Below, piece after piece: positions 18,688-30,069 of a stretch of 64,000 nucleotides of DNA. Source of the DNA: Apus apus (lineage: Eukaryota > Chordata > Aves > Apodiformes > Apodidae); the NCBI RefSeq assembly GCF_020740795.1, contig NC_067285.1, positions 38,166,511-38,230,510 on the forward strand, read 5' to 3'. The notes under the pieces were generated by a model. It worked only from the letters and a program-made list of their open reading frames with translations, made no database searches and was not told where the DNA came from. Within the stretch, counting starts at the first letter, position 1. The number at the start of each line of letters is the position of its first letter. The translations under genes were made by a program, and so were the position numbers.

Positions 18688-21600
18688 GTAAGAGCTCTAT
18701 CAGGTGCCTGCGACTTTGCTTTCTCATGAGGGATGAGGGGGATGAGGCTGGGGTCTGACAGCTCTGGTGGTTTTTGGTGGCCTCTCCCCCAGCCTGCTGC
18801 CAAATCGCTGGGCAGAAACATGAGAGAGGAAAGGGAAGGTGTGGGATAATGTTTTGGGCCCCAGGATGTCCCTTTGGGGTGATGCCAGAACTGAGAGGGG
18901 ACAAGGCTGGACTGGGGTCAAGGTGGAGGAGAGGCCAGTGTTGAGGGTCCAGCTTCTTCCATTTGCAAGGGGAAAATGTGATTTTTCTGACCCCTTTACA
19001 AGCACCCTTTTGGTGTAAAACCCACCCTTGGGTGGACATGATGCTCTGTGTTGCCCTGTGGTGCCTTCACAGCTCCCCAGGGAATCATCTGCCTGCTAGA
19101 ACAGCCCCTGGGAACCTCCTTCTCCCACACCTTGCATGAAGATAAAAAGTGCAACAAGTTGGCACTTGGAGCAGGACCAACAGCTGCTGTTCCTGTGAGG
19201 AAGGAGAGCTGCCTTTACCCATGGCTTCCCCTTCTTTGCCAGGGCCCCCTTAATCTTTCTTTCCCACTGAAGCAACATGACCTTCCGTGTAACAGCACAT
19301 ACACAACCCTTCGGTTTCGGGGACATGACCCCACTCTGCACTATAACACCAGTAAATACTGGTATCAGTATTTATCCTGCTGGTACCAAAGTCTAACCTG
19401 TGTTGTTCCTAGCAAAAATTTATAGTGATTTTCCAGGGATGAGAGAGCTGTTGGAGATGTCTTCACTGGTTGGGTGCTCCTCACCTCCATGCTCCTGTTT
19501 CCAGAGCTCCCAGCCTTCTCCCCACAGGCGACTCAATTAAGCACAGCCACGCTGCTTTGTTTTGTTAGTTTGTGGGGATTTTTTTCTACAAGGAGAAGGG
19601 TTGCTGGAGATGAGCTCTAGTGCTCCCCAAAGAGAGGGGCACAGGAGCAGTACTGCAGGGATTAGCAAAACTGGGGCTTTCCCAACCCCCAGCTGATGCA
19701 GGCTCAGCAGGTCCTGGCTCCCCGGGAGCTCCTCAGTGAGCCAAGGCACAAATCCTGCTCACAAATCCTCCTTTTTCTGCTCTTACAGGGAGACCTTATG
19801 TCCGGGACAAAGTCTGCCAGGAGTTCAAGACCCTGGGGAAGGAGGACTTCCGAACGCTGTAGGTACCTCCGGACATGTTTGCCCTCCCAGAACACTCAGC
19901 ACCTAAGCCAAGACCCCCCTGACCCCACCCCACCCCCCCCCCAAAAAAAAAAAAAAAAAAAAAAAATCTTAAAATCTTTATTCAGTATATGCAACTGATT
20001 GCTCTAAACAGGAGAAAAGTTTGCTTTATTGCTGAATTCCTCAATTAGGTTCCTAAATAACTAGGAATTTTAACAGAGCTGACATATGATCCCCTGGAAA
20101 GGGCAGCCCCCAGCCCAACACCTGCTCTGGGTCTTTCCTAGCTGTTTTCCAAGGAATACGCTGCCATTCTTCACTGCAGTGCTGCAGCTGCTCCTCCCGG
20201 GCTGACCGTGTTAAATCCTGTTCTGGCAGAACGAAGTTGCAGTGTGACCTCTTTTTTATTTAAGAGAAACATGCCACCAGCTCATCCTGTCCTTTGCTCC
20301 TTGCTCCCAGGACCCTCATTGCCAACAGCAGGAAATATTCCAATGCCACCTTTGAGGAGATCAGCCACCTCGTCCGTGAAATCGTCTCCCTGGCTGAAAC
20401 CTGCTGTGCCGCAGGTGCCGACCCCTCCTGCTACGATGCCGGGGTGAGGCTGAGAGAAACCAGTCCCAAACCTGGGGGCGGGGGGACGGGATGGGCTGGT
20501 GTCCTCCCTACATGGCACGTAACTTCCTCTCCCTCCTGTAGTCCTCAGCCCTGTCGGCCAAATCCTGCAGGAGCGACTCTCCCTTCCCTCCTCACCCCGA
20601 CACACCCGGCTGCTGCACACAGGAGGGGCTGGAGCAGAAGCTGTGCCTAGCTGCCCTGAGGCACCCTCCCCAGCAGCTGCCCCGCTATCTCCAGCCCTCC
20701 AATGAAGAGCTCTGCCAGGCCTTCAAGAAGGACCCCAAGGACTTTGCAAACAGGTCAGCTGGGCTGGTGACACCACTTTGTCTCACCAACATCTGCGTGG
20801 CCACCAAGCAAACCTCTCCCGGTCTTGCCCTTCTGCCATCATTACCATGGTTCTTGGTGGCCGTGGGACTACTGATGGCCTCAGAGGAAAAGGTCACGGT
20901 GTCCTGCATATGCACAAGCCCAGGAACCTTTTACCTTTACCAAAGGGTTGAGGGGTGCCATCGCTAGTGCGAGTGGCTGGAGAGGGGCCACCAGCCTGTT
21001 TGATGTCTTGGTGAAATAAGCCGGCAGCATGGGGTGGTACCTGGAGAGGGCTCCCATCCCCAGGCAGCCCTAACTCCTCCCAAATCCCGTATCTCCTGCA
21101 CCTGAGTGCCCGATCCTGGGGTGCCAGGTCTCCGCCTGCCTCTGCTGCAGGTTTCTGCATGAATACGCCAGCAGCTACGGTGAGGCTCCTTTGCCTGTGC
21201 TCCTGGGCTCCACCAGGCACTTCCTCTCCATGGTCTCCACCTGCTGCATCTCCCTGACACCCACCCCTTGCTTCCTGAAGGAGGTGAGGCCCTTCGGATG
21301 GCTGGGCTCTCCCCCATCCTCATTCCCTGAGGAGCTGGGCAAGCACTGTGTCCATGTCCTGAGGAGAGGTGGCTGGGAAAGGCTGACATCTCCCTCAGAG
21401 GACACCCCCATCTTTCTGTGGCAGAAACTGGAAAGGAGAACCCTCTCCCTCCTCACCCTGATGTCCAACCGGGTTTGCTCCCGCTTCATGGCATATGGAA
21501 AGGACATGGTCACCCTCAGGTAAAAGGAGGAAATGGCCTTTTCTCTCCCTGAACTCAGGTCAGGCTGGGAGCACATTCCTGTTTCAAGCTGTGGATCCTG

Positions 21601-23870
21601 TTCACAAGCAGTGTTCACAAAGGCACATTGTAATTCAGGTGTCAAACCAAGTGTGCTGCAGCATCCCATGGGATGCTCTGTGCACAGCGGAAGCACAGGG
21701 CGAGCCCCATGGCTGCCCATCTTCTCCCTCCCCCACCTCGACCTGGCAAAACCTCTGCTTGGAGCTGTTAAGAGGGGTGGGGGGAGCTGAGCTCCCTCAG
21801 CCCACTGTGTGCCTTGTGTCACCCCAGCTACCTCACCTCACTGGCTCAGAAGATGCCTGGTGCTTCCTTCGAGGACCTCTTCCCCCTGGCAGAAGGTGCC
21901 GCCGAGGTGTTTTCCCAGTGCTGCGACTCAGCAGCTGAGGACTGCATGCAGAGGAAGGTAGGGGAGCCAGGAGCCCACCCCAGAACCTGCTCCCCAGTCA
22001 CAGCGGGGGCTTCAGGAGTGAACTCCCTCCTGGGGTGGGGGTGTGCTGTGCCAGCCCTGGCAGGACGCTCCACACACCCCTCTGCTCTCTGCTTGGCAGC
22101 TGTCAGAGCATGTGGCCAAAGCCTGTGGTGCGCTGTCAGCCCGAGACCAAAGATTTGCCAAGTGCTGCAAGGGCAAAAACTTAATGGAAAACTATTTCTG
22201 CATCTCGGCCCTGCCTCCGGTGCCTGCCCCCAAACTGCCCGAGGTGCAGAGGCCAACCAACAAGCAACTGTGTGGTGAGGAGGGGGCTCGTCATGCCAAG
22301 AGGTGAGAGGTACCCATTGCGGCCGAGTTGCTCCCACCTCCTTCTCTCCTGGTCTTCATTATGTTTTGATTATGATGAGGATAACTGGGGGCAGCATCCT
22401 CTCTCCCCTCAGGGGGTCTTGCCCCGAGGGCTGCACAAAGCTGGATGCAAAGAGCAGCCCCCATCCCACCCTGAGAAGCAGAGGTAAAACTCATCCTGCA
22501 CCTTGTTCTCCCCGCTCCAGGTACCTGTTTGAGCTGGCACGGAGACACACCAGCCTCCCTGATGCCTTCCTCACCAAGCTCTACGACGCCTCCAAGAAGG
22601 TCCGGGAGGAGTGCTGCTCTGCCAAAGATACCTCTGCTTGCCTGGACAGCAAGGTGAGTGGCAGGGACGGCTCCCTTGGCCCACCCGACTCCCATCCCCC
22701 AGGTCTGCACCCCCTAAGCCCCTGCAGAGGCTTTTCCCAGCCTATTTACAGCCACCCTCTGACACCCAGCGCCAGCAGGTGGGAGAGCTGCTGCCCACCT
22801 TCCTGGAAAAGGCCAACCAGCTCTGTGGGCAGTACAACAACTTAAACTTCCTCGACTTCAAGAAGAGGTGAGGCTTTGCCCCTCCGCAGAACTGCAGCAG
22901 GGCCACAAGGGCAATCCAAGGGCTGGAGCACCTCTCCTATGAGGACAGGCTGAGAGAGTTTGGGCTGGAAAATAGAAGGCTCTGGGGAGACCTTAGAGTA
23001 CCTTCCAGTGCCTGAAGGAGCTCCAGAAAAGCTGTGGAGGGGCTTTTGACAAGGGCTTGTAGTGAGAGGACAAGGGGTAATGCATGAAAACTGGATGAAG
23101 GGAGATTCAGGTTAGACATGAGGAAGAAATTCTTTAGTGTGAGGGTGGTGAGACACTGGCACAGGTTGGCCAGGGAGGTTGTGGAAGCCCCATCCCTGGA
23201 AGTGTTCAAGGTCAGGTTGGATGGGGCTTGGAGCAACCTGGTCTAGTGGGAAGTGTCCCTGCCCATGCAGGGAGTTGCAACGAGATGATATTTAAGGTCC
23301 CTTCCAATCCAAACGATTCTGTGATTCTATGATTCTAAGAATGCAATTCAAATTTTGGCCAAAATTTTGAGGATGCACAAATGAAGCCAGTGGTTGTAGC
23401 CTAAATAGCAGCAAAACGTGGGGGAAGCACATAACACACCCCTGGCAGGGCACCACCACACCCCCCCTCCCCCCCCAACCCCCCACTGCTCCCACTGCCA
23501 TCTGCACGTGCCCCCCCCAAAAAAAAAAAAAAAGCCCCGTGGCCATTGAATGCCCCAGGGTCCCCCACCCAAGCCCACCGGTCCCCATGCTGCAGGCTGC
23601 GGGAGAGCTTGATGCAGAGGATGCCAGAGGCCAGCCCTGAGCTGCTGGGGCGGCTAGTGGAGCAGCAAGCTGACTTCGCCTCCACCTGCTGCCCCCACAA
23701 CTCGCCTCCCCTCTACTGCGCCTCCAAGGTAAAGCCATGGCCCCCCCTGCCCCATGCCAGAAGCCAGCCCTCCTGCCCAGTGCTGACCCTTGGCTCTATC
23801 CTCCCTTTTGCAGGTGAGCTCGGAGTTGGGAGAGGTGTGCGATGGGGACTCGTGCCTGCTGGGCCAGTAG
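18630..23870 (+). CDS. GC: Vitamin D-binding protein (group-specific component)
   Basis: Complete coding sequence, 12 coding exons plus a 3'-UTR exon. Exons: 18630-18687, 19789-19858, 20311-20443, 20542-20753, 21151-21283, 21425-21519, 21828-21957, 22100-22302, 22521-22653, 22770-22867, 23596-23728, 23814-23870. Phases are consistent throughout and total 1455 bp (484 residues plus stop). The product is the secreted plasma carrier of vitamin D sterols and a scavenger of monomeric actin, made mainly in liver. It starts with a signal peptide [16 protein letters not shown], and shows the albumin-family Cys-Cys pairs (ETCC, STCC, SQCC, AKCC, EECC, STCC). Recognisable segments include [22 protein letters not shown] and NLMENYFCI. 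Exon lengths repeat (133, 212, 133, 95, 130, 203, 133, 98, 133), the triplicated-domain signature of the albumin family; domain III is short, as usual for GC. Exon 2 uses donor GTAGGT at 19859; a donor four bases later would add an in-frame TAG. The gene faces SLC4A4 tail to tail. Confidence 0.95.
19789..19858 (+). CDS. GC: GC exon 2
   Basis: Encodes [20 protein letters not shown], the start of the mature domain I. Ends in phase 2 at a GTAGGT donor, whose use restores the expected TLTLIANSR junction with exon 3. Confidence 0.9.
20311..20443 (+). CDS. GC: GC exon 3
   Basis: 133 bp, domain I. Encodes [20 protein letters not shown] and CYDAG. In mammalian GC the vitamin D sterol cleft is formed by helices of this region of domain I. 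Confidence 0.93.
20542..20753 (+). CDS. GC: GC exon 4
   Basis: 212 bp, domain I. Encodes [18 protein letters not shown] and [15 protein letters not shown]. Intron 3 in front of it is only 98 bp. Confidence 0.93.
21151..21283 (+). CDS. GC: GC exon 5
   Basis: 133 bp. Encodes [28 protein letters not shown] and CFLKE, the last helices of domain I into domain II. Confidence 0.93.
21425..21519 (+). CDS. GC: GC exon 6
   Basis: 95 bp. Encodes [20 protein letters not shown] and AYGKDMVTL, the start of domain II. Confidence 0.92.
21828..21957 (+). CDS. GC: GC exon 7
   Basis: 130 bp, domain II. Encodes [20 protein letters not shown] and [18 protein letters not shown]. Confidence 0.92.
22100..22302 (+). 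CDS. GC: GC exon 8
   Basis: 203 bp, domain II. Encodes [20 protein letters not shown] and [15 protein letters not shown]. Confidence 0.92.
22521..22653 (+). CDS. GC: GC exon 9
   Basis: 133 bp. Encodes [20 protein letters not shown] and [18 protein letters not shown], the end of domain II and start of domain III. Confidence 0.92.
22770..22867 (+). CDS. GC: GC exon 10
   Basis: 98 bp, domain III. Encodes [20 protein letters not shown] and LNFLDFKKR. The following intron carries a CR1 insertion. Confidence 0.92.
22890..23338 (+). mobile_element. CR1 LINE 3' fragment in GC intron 10
   Basis: Shows the typical CR1 3' end: GGGCTGGAGCACCTCTCCTA, a GTGAGGGTGGTGAGACACTG block, and the terminal ATTCTGTGATTCTATGATTC repeats. 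It is a 5'-truncated insertion in the same direction as GC, leaving splice sites intact. Confidence 0.9.
23596..23728 (+). CDS. GC: GC exon 11
   Basis: 133 bp, domain III. Encodes [20 protein letters not shown] and [15 protein letters not shown]. The acceptor CATGCTGCAG follows the CR1 copy and an A-rich tract. Confidence 0.92.
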
Positions 23871-23875
23871 CAAAG
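23814..23875 (+). CDS. GC: GC exon 12 with stop codon
   Basis: Encodes [18 protein letters not shown], then TAG at 23868-23870, and ends five bases after the stop at a GTGAGT donor. The short distance to the last splice junction avoids nonsense-mediated decay. Confidence 0.9.
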
Positions 23876-24131
23876 GTGAGTGGGCACTGGGGACCACTTC
23901 TGGGATTGTGCATGGTTGGAGGGGAGAGTTATGGGGTTGGGAAAGAGGGTAAAGGCCATGCAGGAGGTAAAGGGCTGAGCTCTGCGGGACACACAGGAAA
24001 GCAGGACATGGAAAGGCAGCTGGACGGAACAGGCTGGAGGACACCTGGCTGTGCCTTGTTCTGGGAGAGGAAGGTGCCACCAAGCCTGCGGGTCCCTGCT
24101 GAGCCCTAGCACCGTCAGCGTTTTCCTGCAG

Positions 24132-24160
24132 CCCCAATAAAGACGTTAAAGAAGCACCAT
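24132..24160 (+). other. GC: GC final exon (3' UTR) and polyadenylation signal
   Basis: After the acceptor TTTCCTGCAG the exon starts CCCC and contains AATAAA at 24136-24141. The mRNA should end about 15-25 bases later. It is entirely non-coding; the end is approximate. Confidence 0.8.
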
Positions 24161-25408
24161 GGCTGCTGCTGGAAAGGCTTCCTGCACCCCAGCGCGGTGG
24201 GGAGGGCTGGGAAAGGGCCCGTCCTCCCCAGGAGTATGTCCCAGCTCCAGTCCTGGGAGCTAACGGTCTTAAAAATCAAGCATGAACACCAAAACAACTC
24301 ATCCAGCGCCCCCGAAAGGTGGGAACTGGGAAATTCAGTTGGCTGAAGACATTCACCTATCACCCAGGGTAGTGCCTCTGGGCACCCCTGCAACTTTCCC
24401 ACTCTGTACCCCAAACCCCTCCCCTGTCCCGCAGCCTCCTTGCCCGCCTGCCAAACACTGCCTGAGTTTTGGGGGTGCTGTGGGTGAAGCAGCCCCATTT
24501 GGGAGGCAAACCCAGCCAGGAAAACAAAGGGAAAAATCCCCTGAGCCCCAGTTTGGCAGTTTTTATGCAGAGCAACAAGGTGTAAATATACCAAAGAAAG
24601 CAGATCACGATACTTTGGTGCACAGAGCTGTGGCATGCAAAGATACACCAAGAAAATGAAACAGCCTGTGCTGGAGAAAGAAAACGGGGACGAGCTGAAG
24701 CAGTGGTGCAAAGAAAGTGATAAATGGAATAAAAGGATATAAAAGGAGCACAGGCCTTGTCCATGGGACAGAGGGACTGCAGAACAAAGGGAAAACTCTG
24801 CAAGGGTCAGAGGATTCATAGGCAGAATTGAGGGAAATCAATTTTAAGCTAATTGAGAGGCTAGAGTAATGTTTGTGGACACCAGACCCAATCTTAAGCA
24901 ACAACAAGAAGCAACCCCCAATGGTGTTGGTTCCTCTCTGTTCTGGAGAGCATCAGCCCACCCTCGGACAGAGGGGGATTGTGCCTCGGGTCACAGCCAG
25001 GTAGCCCCCCACCCCGCTCTCCCCCCCTCCCACCCTCCAGCAGCCACAACCCTGATAAGCTCATCTGTGAGAGATGGGAGGATCAGCACAGCCCACTCCT
25101 TCCCACCCCGCAGCCTGGGCGGACGCTCCGGAGCTGCCATCATTGTTTGTATCATCTCCTAGCAAACAGATCATCTGGGCTCCCCCTCTGACCCTCACTG
25201 ACCTCAGGACCATGCAGCCCCTCAATGCGGGGGTGGCTGAGACCCCAAAACCTTGCTAGGAAGAGGGTGTGGCCAGGCCAGGGTGCTGCGAGCCTTTTGA
25301 GCTGGGCAGGGTTGGCAGCTGAGGACAAGGGGGGAGCCTGACCCCAAAGACGCTGCATGGGGTGGCAAGACCACTATTTTGGGGACAGAACTAGACAGAA
25401 AGGATAAC

Positions 25409-25411
<3 letters not shown>

Positions 25412-25442
<31 letters not shown>
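25412..25442 (-). repeat. 31-base poly(T) tract
   Basis: An uninterrupted T run, i.e. poly(A) on the minus strand, without a recognisable retrocopy or AATAAA beside it. It could be the tail of an old retroposed sequence. Confidence 0.8.
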
Positions 25443-25444
<2 letters not shown>

Positions 25445-26041
25445 AACATTGCTGGGCAAGATAAGCACCCTTTCTCTCACAATGAAGTAAGCCAAGACCA
25501 TCTCTGCTCTGCACCTGTTTCTGGGAAATGTGCTGATACATAGATACATAAAATAAGAAACTACAACAACAGAGCTTGTTCTTGCTGCAGCTTTCTGGGT
25601 GGGAAGTGCACAGGGCCATTCCCCAGGGGCATTTCCTGAGGCTGAAAGCCTGGGCATGCTGGAGGGAGCAGGAAGCCAAGCCCAGGCTCTGTCCAGAGCA
25701 GTCTGCATCACTCACCCCTTCACACCCACAGCACAAAACTTCTGGTAAGGGGTTTGCTATACAGGACATTTCGGAGTAGACATCACTGGCTGCTGGGGTG
25801 TCCTCTCCTCTTGGCTACCTGGAGCTTAAAGCAGCAGAAGCCCTGCTGGCAAGTGGCAGGTGAAGCCCAAGAAATGCTGCATTTTGAGTCTGTAAGTATG
25901 TGAGGAAATGCCACCTATCATGGCAGGAAGCTTTGGGCAGCCTGAAACAAGCTCTGCTCTCTATTTACCAAGTGTGTTTATTAGCACTGGTGCTAATGGG
26001 TGCTACAGCTAACAGGCTTGAGCTACCCTTAGCTTTAATTA

Positions 26042-26405
26042 TGGAGTTCCCAGGGACAGGATGAGAGGCAACAGGCACAAGTTGGAACATGGGAAGTGCC
26101 ATTGAAATCTGAGGAAAAACTTCTTTACAGTGAGGGTGACAGAGTCCTGGGATAGGCTGCCCAGGGAGGCTGTGAAGTCCCCTTCTTTGGAACCATTGGG
26201 TCAGGGCCAGTTTATGTCAGTGGTCAGCACCTCGTAGCATTAGAGGAAGAACGAGAATCAGATGATGGGGAAGAAAAGAACAGTTTCCCACAACCCCCTG
26301 GCTGCAGCCCTGTGGGATGTCCTCCGGGGGATCCTGCTTTAGCACAGGAGTTGGACTAGATGATCCCTAGAGGTCCCTTCCAACCCTGACAATTCCAAGA
26401 TTCCA
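26042..26405 (+). mobile_element. CR1 LINE 3' fragment
   Basis: Contains CAGGATGAGAGGCAACAGGC, a TTCTTTACAGTGAGGGTGAC block and the ending GGTCCCTTCCAACCCTGACA before ATTCCAAGATTCCATGG. Interrupted by about 60-80 bp of non-CR1 sequence near 26220-26300. Confidence 0.85.
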
Positions 26406-28088
26406 TGGATGGAAGTGCCCAATTCTGCCACATCCTCCTCCCCACCAAACGACCAGGCAAATGATCACACCGAGCCATAAAGAAGATGGCCTCCATTATT
26501 AAGGATTTAACTTCAGCAACAGGCCACTGCTCTGCAGCAGCTCTGGAGACCTCCCCACGCACCCACACCCCCAGCTGACAGCCCTCTTCATCCCTGCCTG
26601 GCACAAAAGCAGTGTCCTGTTTGTTTTGCACCAGAAGCTGCCCCTGATGGGGGAAGCGCCCACCTTTTCAGACAGAGGAGCTTCATGTTGCACCACAGCA
26701 GCAGAGAAAAAATGCCATCAAGAAAACCCCCAAGCCCTGTCCCATTTGCTGACAGTGGCCTCTGCAGCACCTGGTGAGGGTTCCTGAGAGCCACCCATAT
26801 TGCACGATGCAGATGCACCCTGTGACACCCAAGCCTCTGCCATTGGCATGTCGTGGGGGAAAAAAAAAAAAAAAAACAAACAAAAAAAACACCACAAACC
26901 AAAAAAAACCCCCATCTTTGTGGCTCTGAGCAACCCTTCCTGGCCCCTCTGCTCATCACCCAAACACTGGAGTGCCCAACAAACCACAGGCCACCTCCAG
27001 CACCACCCTGCAAGTGGAGAGGCTAGCAGAGGTGCAAGAAGGATGGATTCAAAAACCCCAAACCAAACAGACCTCTGTGCCAGGCAGACTCCCTTCCCAA
27101 CACTGCCATCCCGAGCTGCTACTCACACTAACTAAAGGGCTGAGCCAGCTACCATTAAAGCCCTAAGGCATTGCAGGCTGGGAGGAACTTCACCAGAAGC
27201 TTCCAAGCAGGGAAGAGTGGGGCTGTGATGGGAAAAGCGCAAAGGGAACTGCTTGAGGCCTGGGAACTGCTGGGACCCACCTGGCTCCCAGCACCTCCTG
27301 TGCAGGTGCTCACAGCCTATCCTGTAAGGATCAGGCTCCTGCAGAGGGAAAAATCAATTAAGTGTCCATTTATTGACATATAGATGGGTGGGTTTTCCTA
27401 CAAATGGGAAGCGATTTGCTCCCACAGAGCAGGTTAACCCAGAAGTAAATAAGCTGAGCAAATAACTTCTTTTAAATCAATTCCTAGATCCACAGCAGCA
27501 TTAAAAAAAAAAAAGGTGAAAAGTATTAGTTGGACCTGCCTCCGGGGTTCTTTGCTTTCCCAGTGACCCCGTTCCCCAGCCATTCGGGCCAGAATTCACT
27601 CTTTTGGGCCAGCAGCACCCCTGCCATCACCTTCAACCACACAAAAGACCAGCAGGCAAATAGGCTCTTCCCTCCCTTTGGTTTTATTCCATTTTCCTTC
27701 CAAGCTGCACAAGGCACTTTCCTAAAGGAGCAGCGTGTGCCTCCCTCTTGGCTGGACACCCCGAGGGTCAGCAAAGATGGGCTCAGCAGAGATGGGCTCA
27801 GCAAAGGTTTCTGGCCAGCTGGCAGGAGATAAACAGCAATTTATGAGGGAGGGGGCCGGCTCACAGGTGATGGAGCAGGAGATGCCCCAGCATGGCTTGT
27901 TAAAGAGGCTTTCCCTGGATTTTCAAGATCTATTTGTGGGACTTTTCCTAAGGCTCCTGTCCCTCCGTCTGGCATCTTCCCTTGGAGATGGTGAGCACAG
28001 CAACAGTGACACTGGAAGCTCAAGTCAATCAAACCAGAGTATAGAATGAGAAAAAACAGGCCAGACTCCAATAAATGCATAAAGTTAC

Positions 28089-28094
28089 TTTATT
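28089..28094 (-). terminator. SLC4A4: SLC4A4 polyadenylation signal
   Basis: AATAAA on the minus strand in CTGAAAATAAAGTAAC, followed by a T-rich stretch. It is the best-placed signal at the end of the AT-rich UTR. Confidence 0.5.
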
Positions 28095-30010
28095 TTCAGT
28101 ATACATTTAATTTTGAAAAATATAAATGCTAAAATATCTCATCTTCTTTTGATTCCATAAAAGTCACAATAGAAAGCTTCATAAAACTGTAAAATACTAT
28201 AATGTTATAAGGAATTTAATGTCTTATATTACTGGAAAAAAATAATTTTAATATCTTGAAATGCTTTCTGTTTTTTTCCTTTTCATTCCACCATTTCATC
28301 CACTCATTTTATACTAAGGTTTTATTCTTTCCTCCAAAGCAAGTACAGACTTAACAGAATTAAAAACAATAATAAAAGTATCTGAAAGTGCATGTTGATT
28401 AAAAATAATAAAAAAAAAATTACAAAGATGTATCAGCCACGATGACAAGTGAGTATGGGCTGAAGAGGCAGAGGGGCCACCACATTCCTGGGGCTGGGAC
28501 AAAGCTGCCTGCAGCTCGGCAGCTGTCACAGGGTCACATCAGGAGAATCCCCCAAAATGCTCACCTAGGCTTTTCCCACAAGATGCCCAGTTCTGATGGA
28601 GAACAAGTTTTGTTTCCAAAGGTCTGTGAAGTGCACGGCAACTCCCCCTGGGCTGCCTGCAGGCTCTGTCTCCTGCCTGCTGACTCCAGAAGAGCTCTCA
28701 CTTGCTCTCTCTCTGTGCTGAGTTTTGCTTTGTTTCTAAAGGAAAACCCAACAAGAGAGACACCAGCCCTAATGAGCACTGGGGACAAGTGCCAGGAAAG
28801 GGAACACCTCCAGCTCCTGTCATCAGAGGTGGTGTGTTTTCCATGGAAAGCTACCAAAGCTTTTGTCCTGTCCCTTCAGCAACGCCACCCTCTGTGCAAC
28901 AGCTCCCTCAGGTTACAAGAAAAAAACAAAAAAGGAGAGAGATCTAGATCAGCAGTCGATGCATTTCAAGTACATTTAACAGAGTTGGAAAGTGGAAGAC
29001 CTCATTTTTGTGGAGACACATCGCCAGGGCCAGCAGGTGGAAAGCTAAAATGTGCAATCCCCAGCCACAGGGCCAACTGGGAGCAGGAAAGCAGCTTCTC
29101 TCCGTCCACCCACTTCCATCTTTCCTCTGTCAGCCACTGGGATTGTGACAAATCCAAGTTGTGGCCAAAACCAAAAAAGCTCCCATGAACTTTGCAGGTG
29201 ATGATGGAAGCTGTTTCCCCACCAGGAGCCAGGACTTGTGTTCACCAGGGGCTGGAAAGCATTGGTTGAAGCTGCCATTATGCTTCCCAGGTTCCCCATC
29301 CTCCAGCTGGTGGGGCCTGGCAGCAGAAGGGACCACAGAGCTGCTCCTTGTCTGGCAGCTTCTGGCATCTCCCCAGCCTTCCCAACGGGGGTTTGGGCTG
29401 GTTTCCAGGGATGCTGATCAGAGCCAACACATGGCTCATGGAAGCTGAAAGGGAGACCCCTTAGGAGTGTGCGAGGAATGTTTGGAGGGAGGTGTGTGCA
29501 GGTGTGTGCTGTGTAGGCACCTCTGCAGCTCCAGCCACCTTCTGCAGCCACCACCATGCACAGCAGATCTAGCTCAAACCAGCATGGTCCCCATCAACTC
29601 ATCCCTTAACCAACGTGCCGTAGGGACAGTGGGGTGGCCAGCACCTTCAACGGCCTATCTGGGACAGCACAGGCCTCTTCTGCACCTCTCCTTGCTGATA
29701 CAGATACTACGAGTGAGTAGATAATAAAATTTGGCATATAAGGTCTCAGCACCATCATGAAATCCTCTTTACTGAACCAATATGGACTTTGGTTTCGCAA
29801 GGACAGAAGCAGCAGCAACGCCCCTGTCCTCCAGGGTGGGGTTTTCCTCCACTGGAGAATTGGCCCTTTACAGATGGGCTTTCTTCTTGTCTATTTTTTT
29901 ATTTTTTAGCTGAAGCCTTTAGTGTGGTCCAGGCGATCCCCACAAAAGCAATGCCTGGGTGGAGCCAAACTTCCCAAATGCATGACACACAAGTACACAC
30001 TCGGCCATGC

Positions 30011-30011
<1 letters not shown>

Positions 30012-30064
<53 letters not shown>
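30012..30064 (+). repeat. (GA)n microsatellite
   Basis: About 26 uninterrupted AG/GA dinucleotides. It lies within the SLC4A4 3' UTR, where it would be a (TC)n tract in the mRNA. Confidence 0.95.

Positions 30065-30069
<5 letters not shown>

Larger units (their letters stand above)
24165..28070. other. GC-SLC4A4 intergenic region
   Basis: Separates two convergent genes. It contains a CR1 fragment (26042-26405), a 31-base T tract (25412-25442) and A-rich runs near 26861-26910. No exon or RNA gene is recognised. Confidence 0.5.

Noticed and set aside
25374..25790. Processed retrogene ending in the poly(T) tract
   Set aside because: The A-run has no AATAAA before it, no clear target-site duplications and no recognisable coding sequence.
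28442..29188. 248-codon plus-strand frame
   Set aside because: Lies within the probable SLC4A4 3' UTR on the opposite strand and has no family resemblance.
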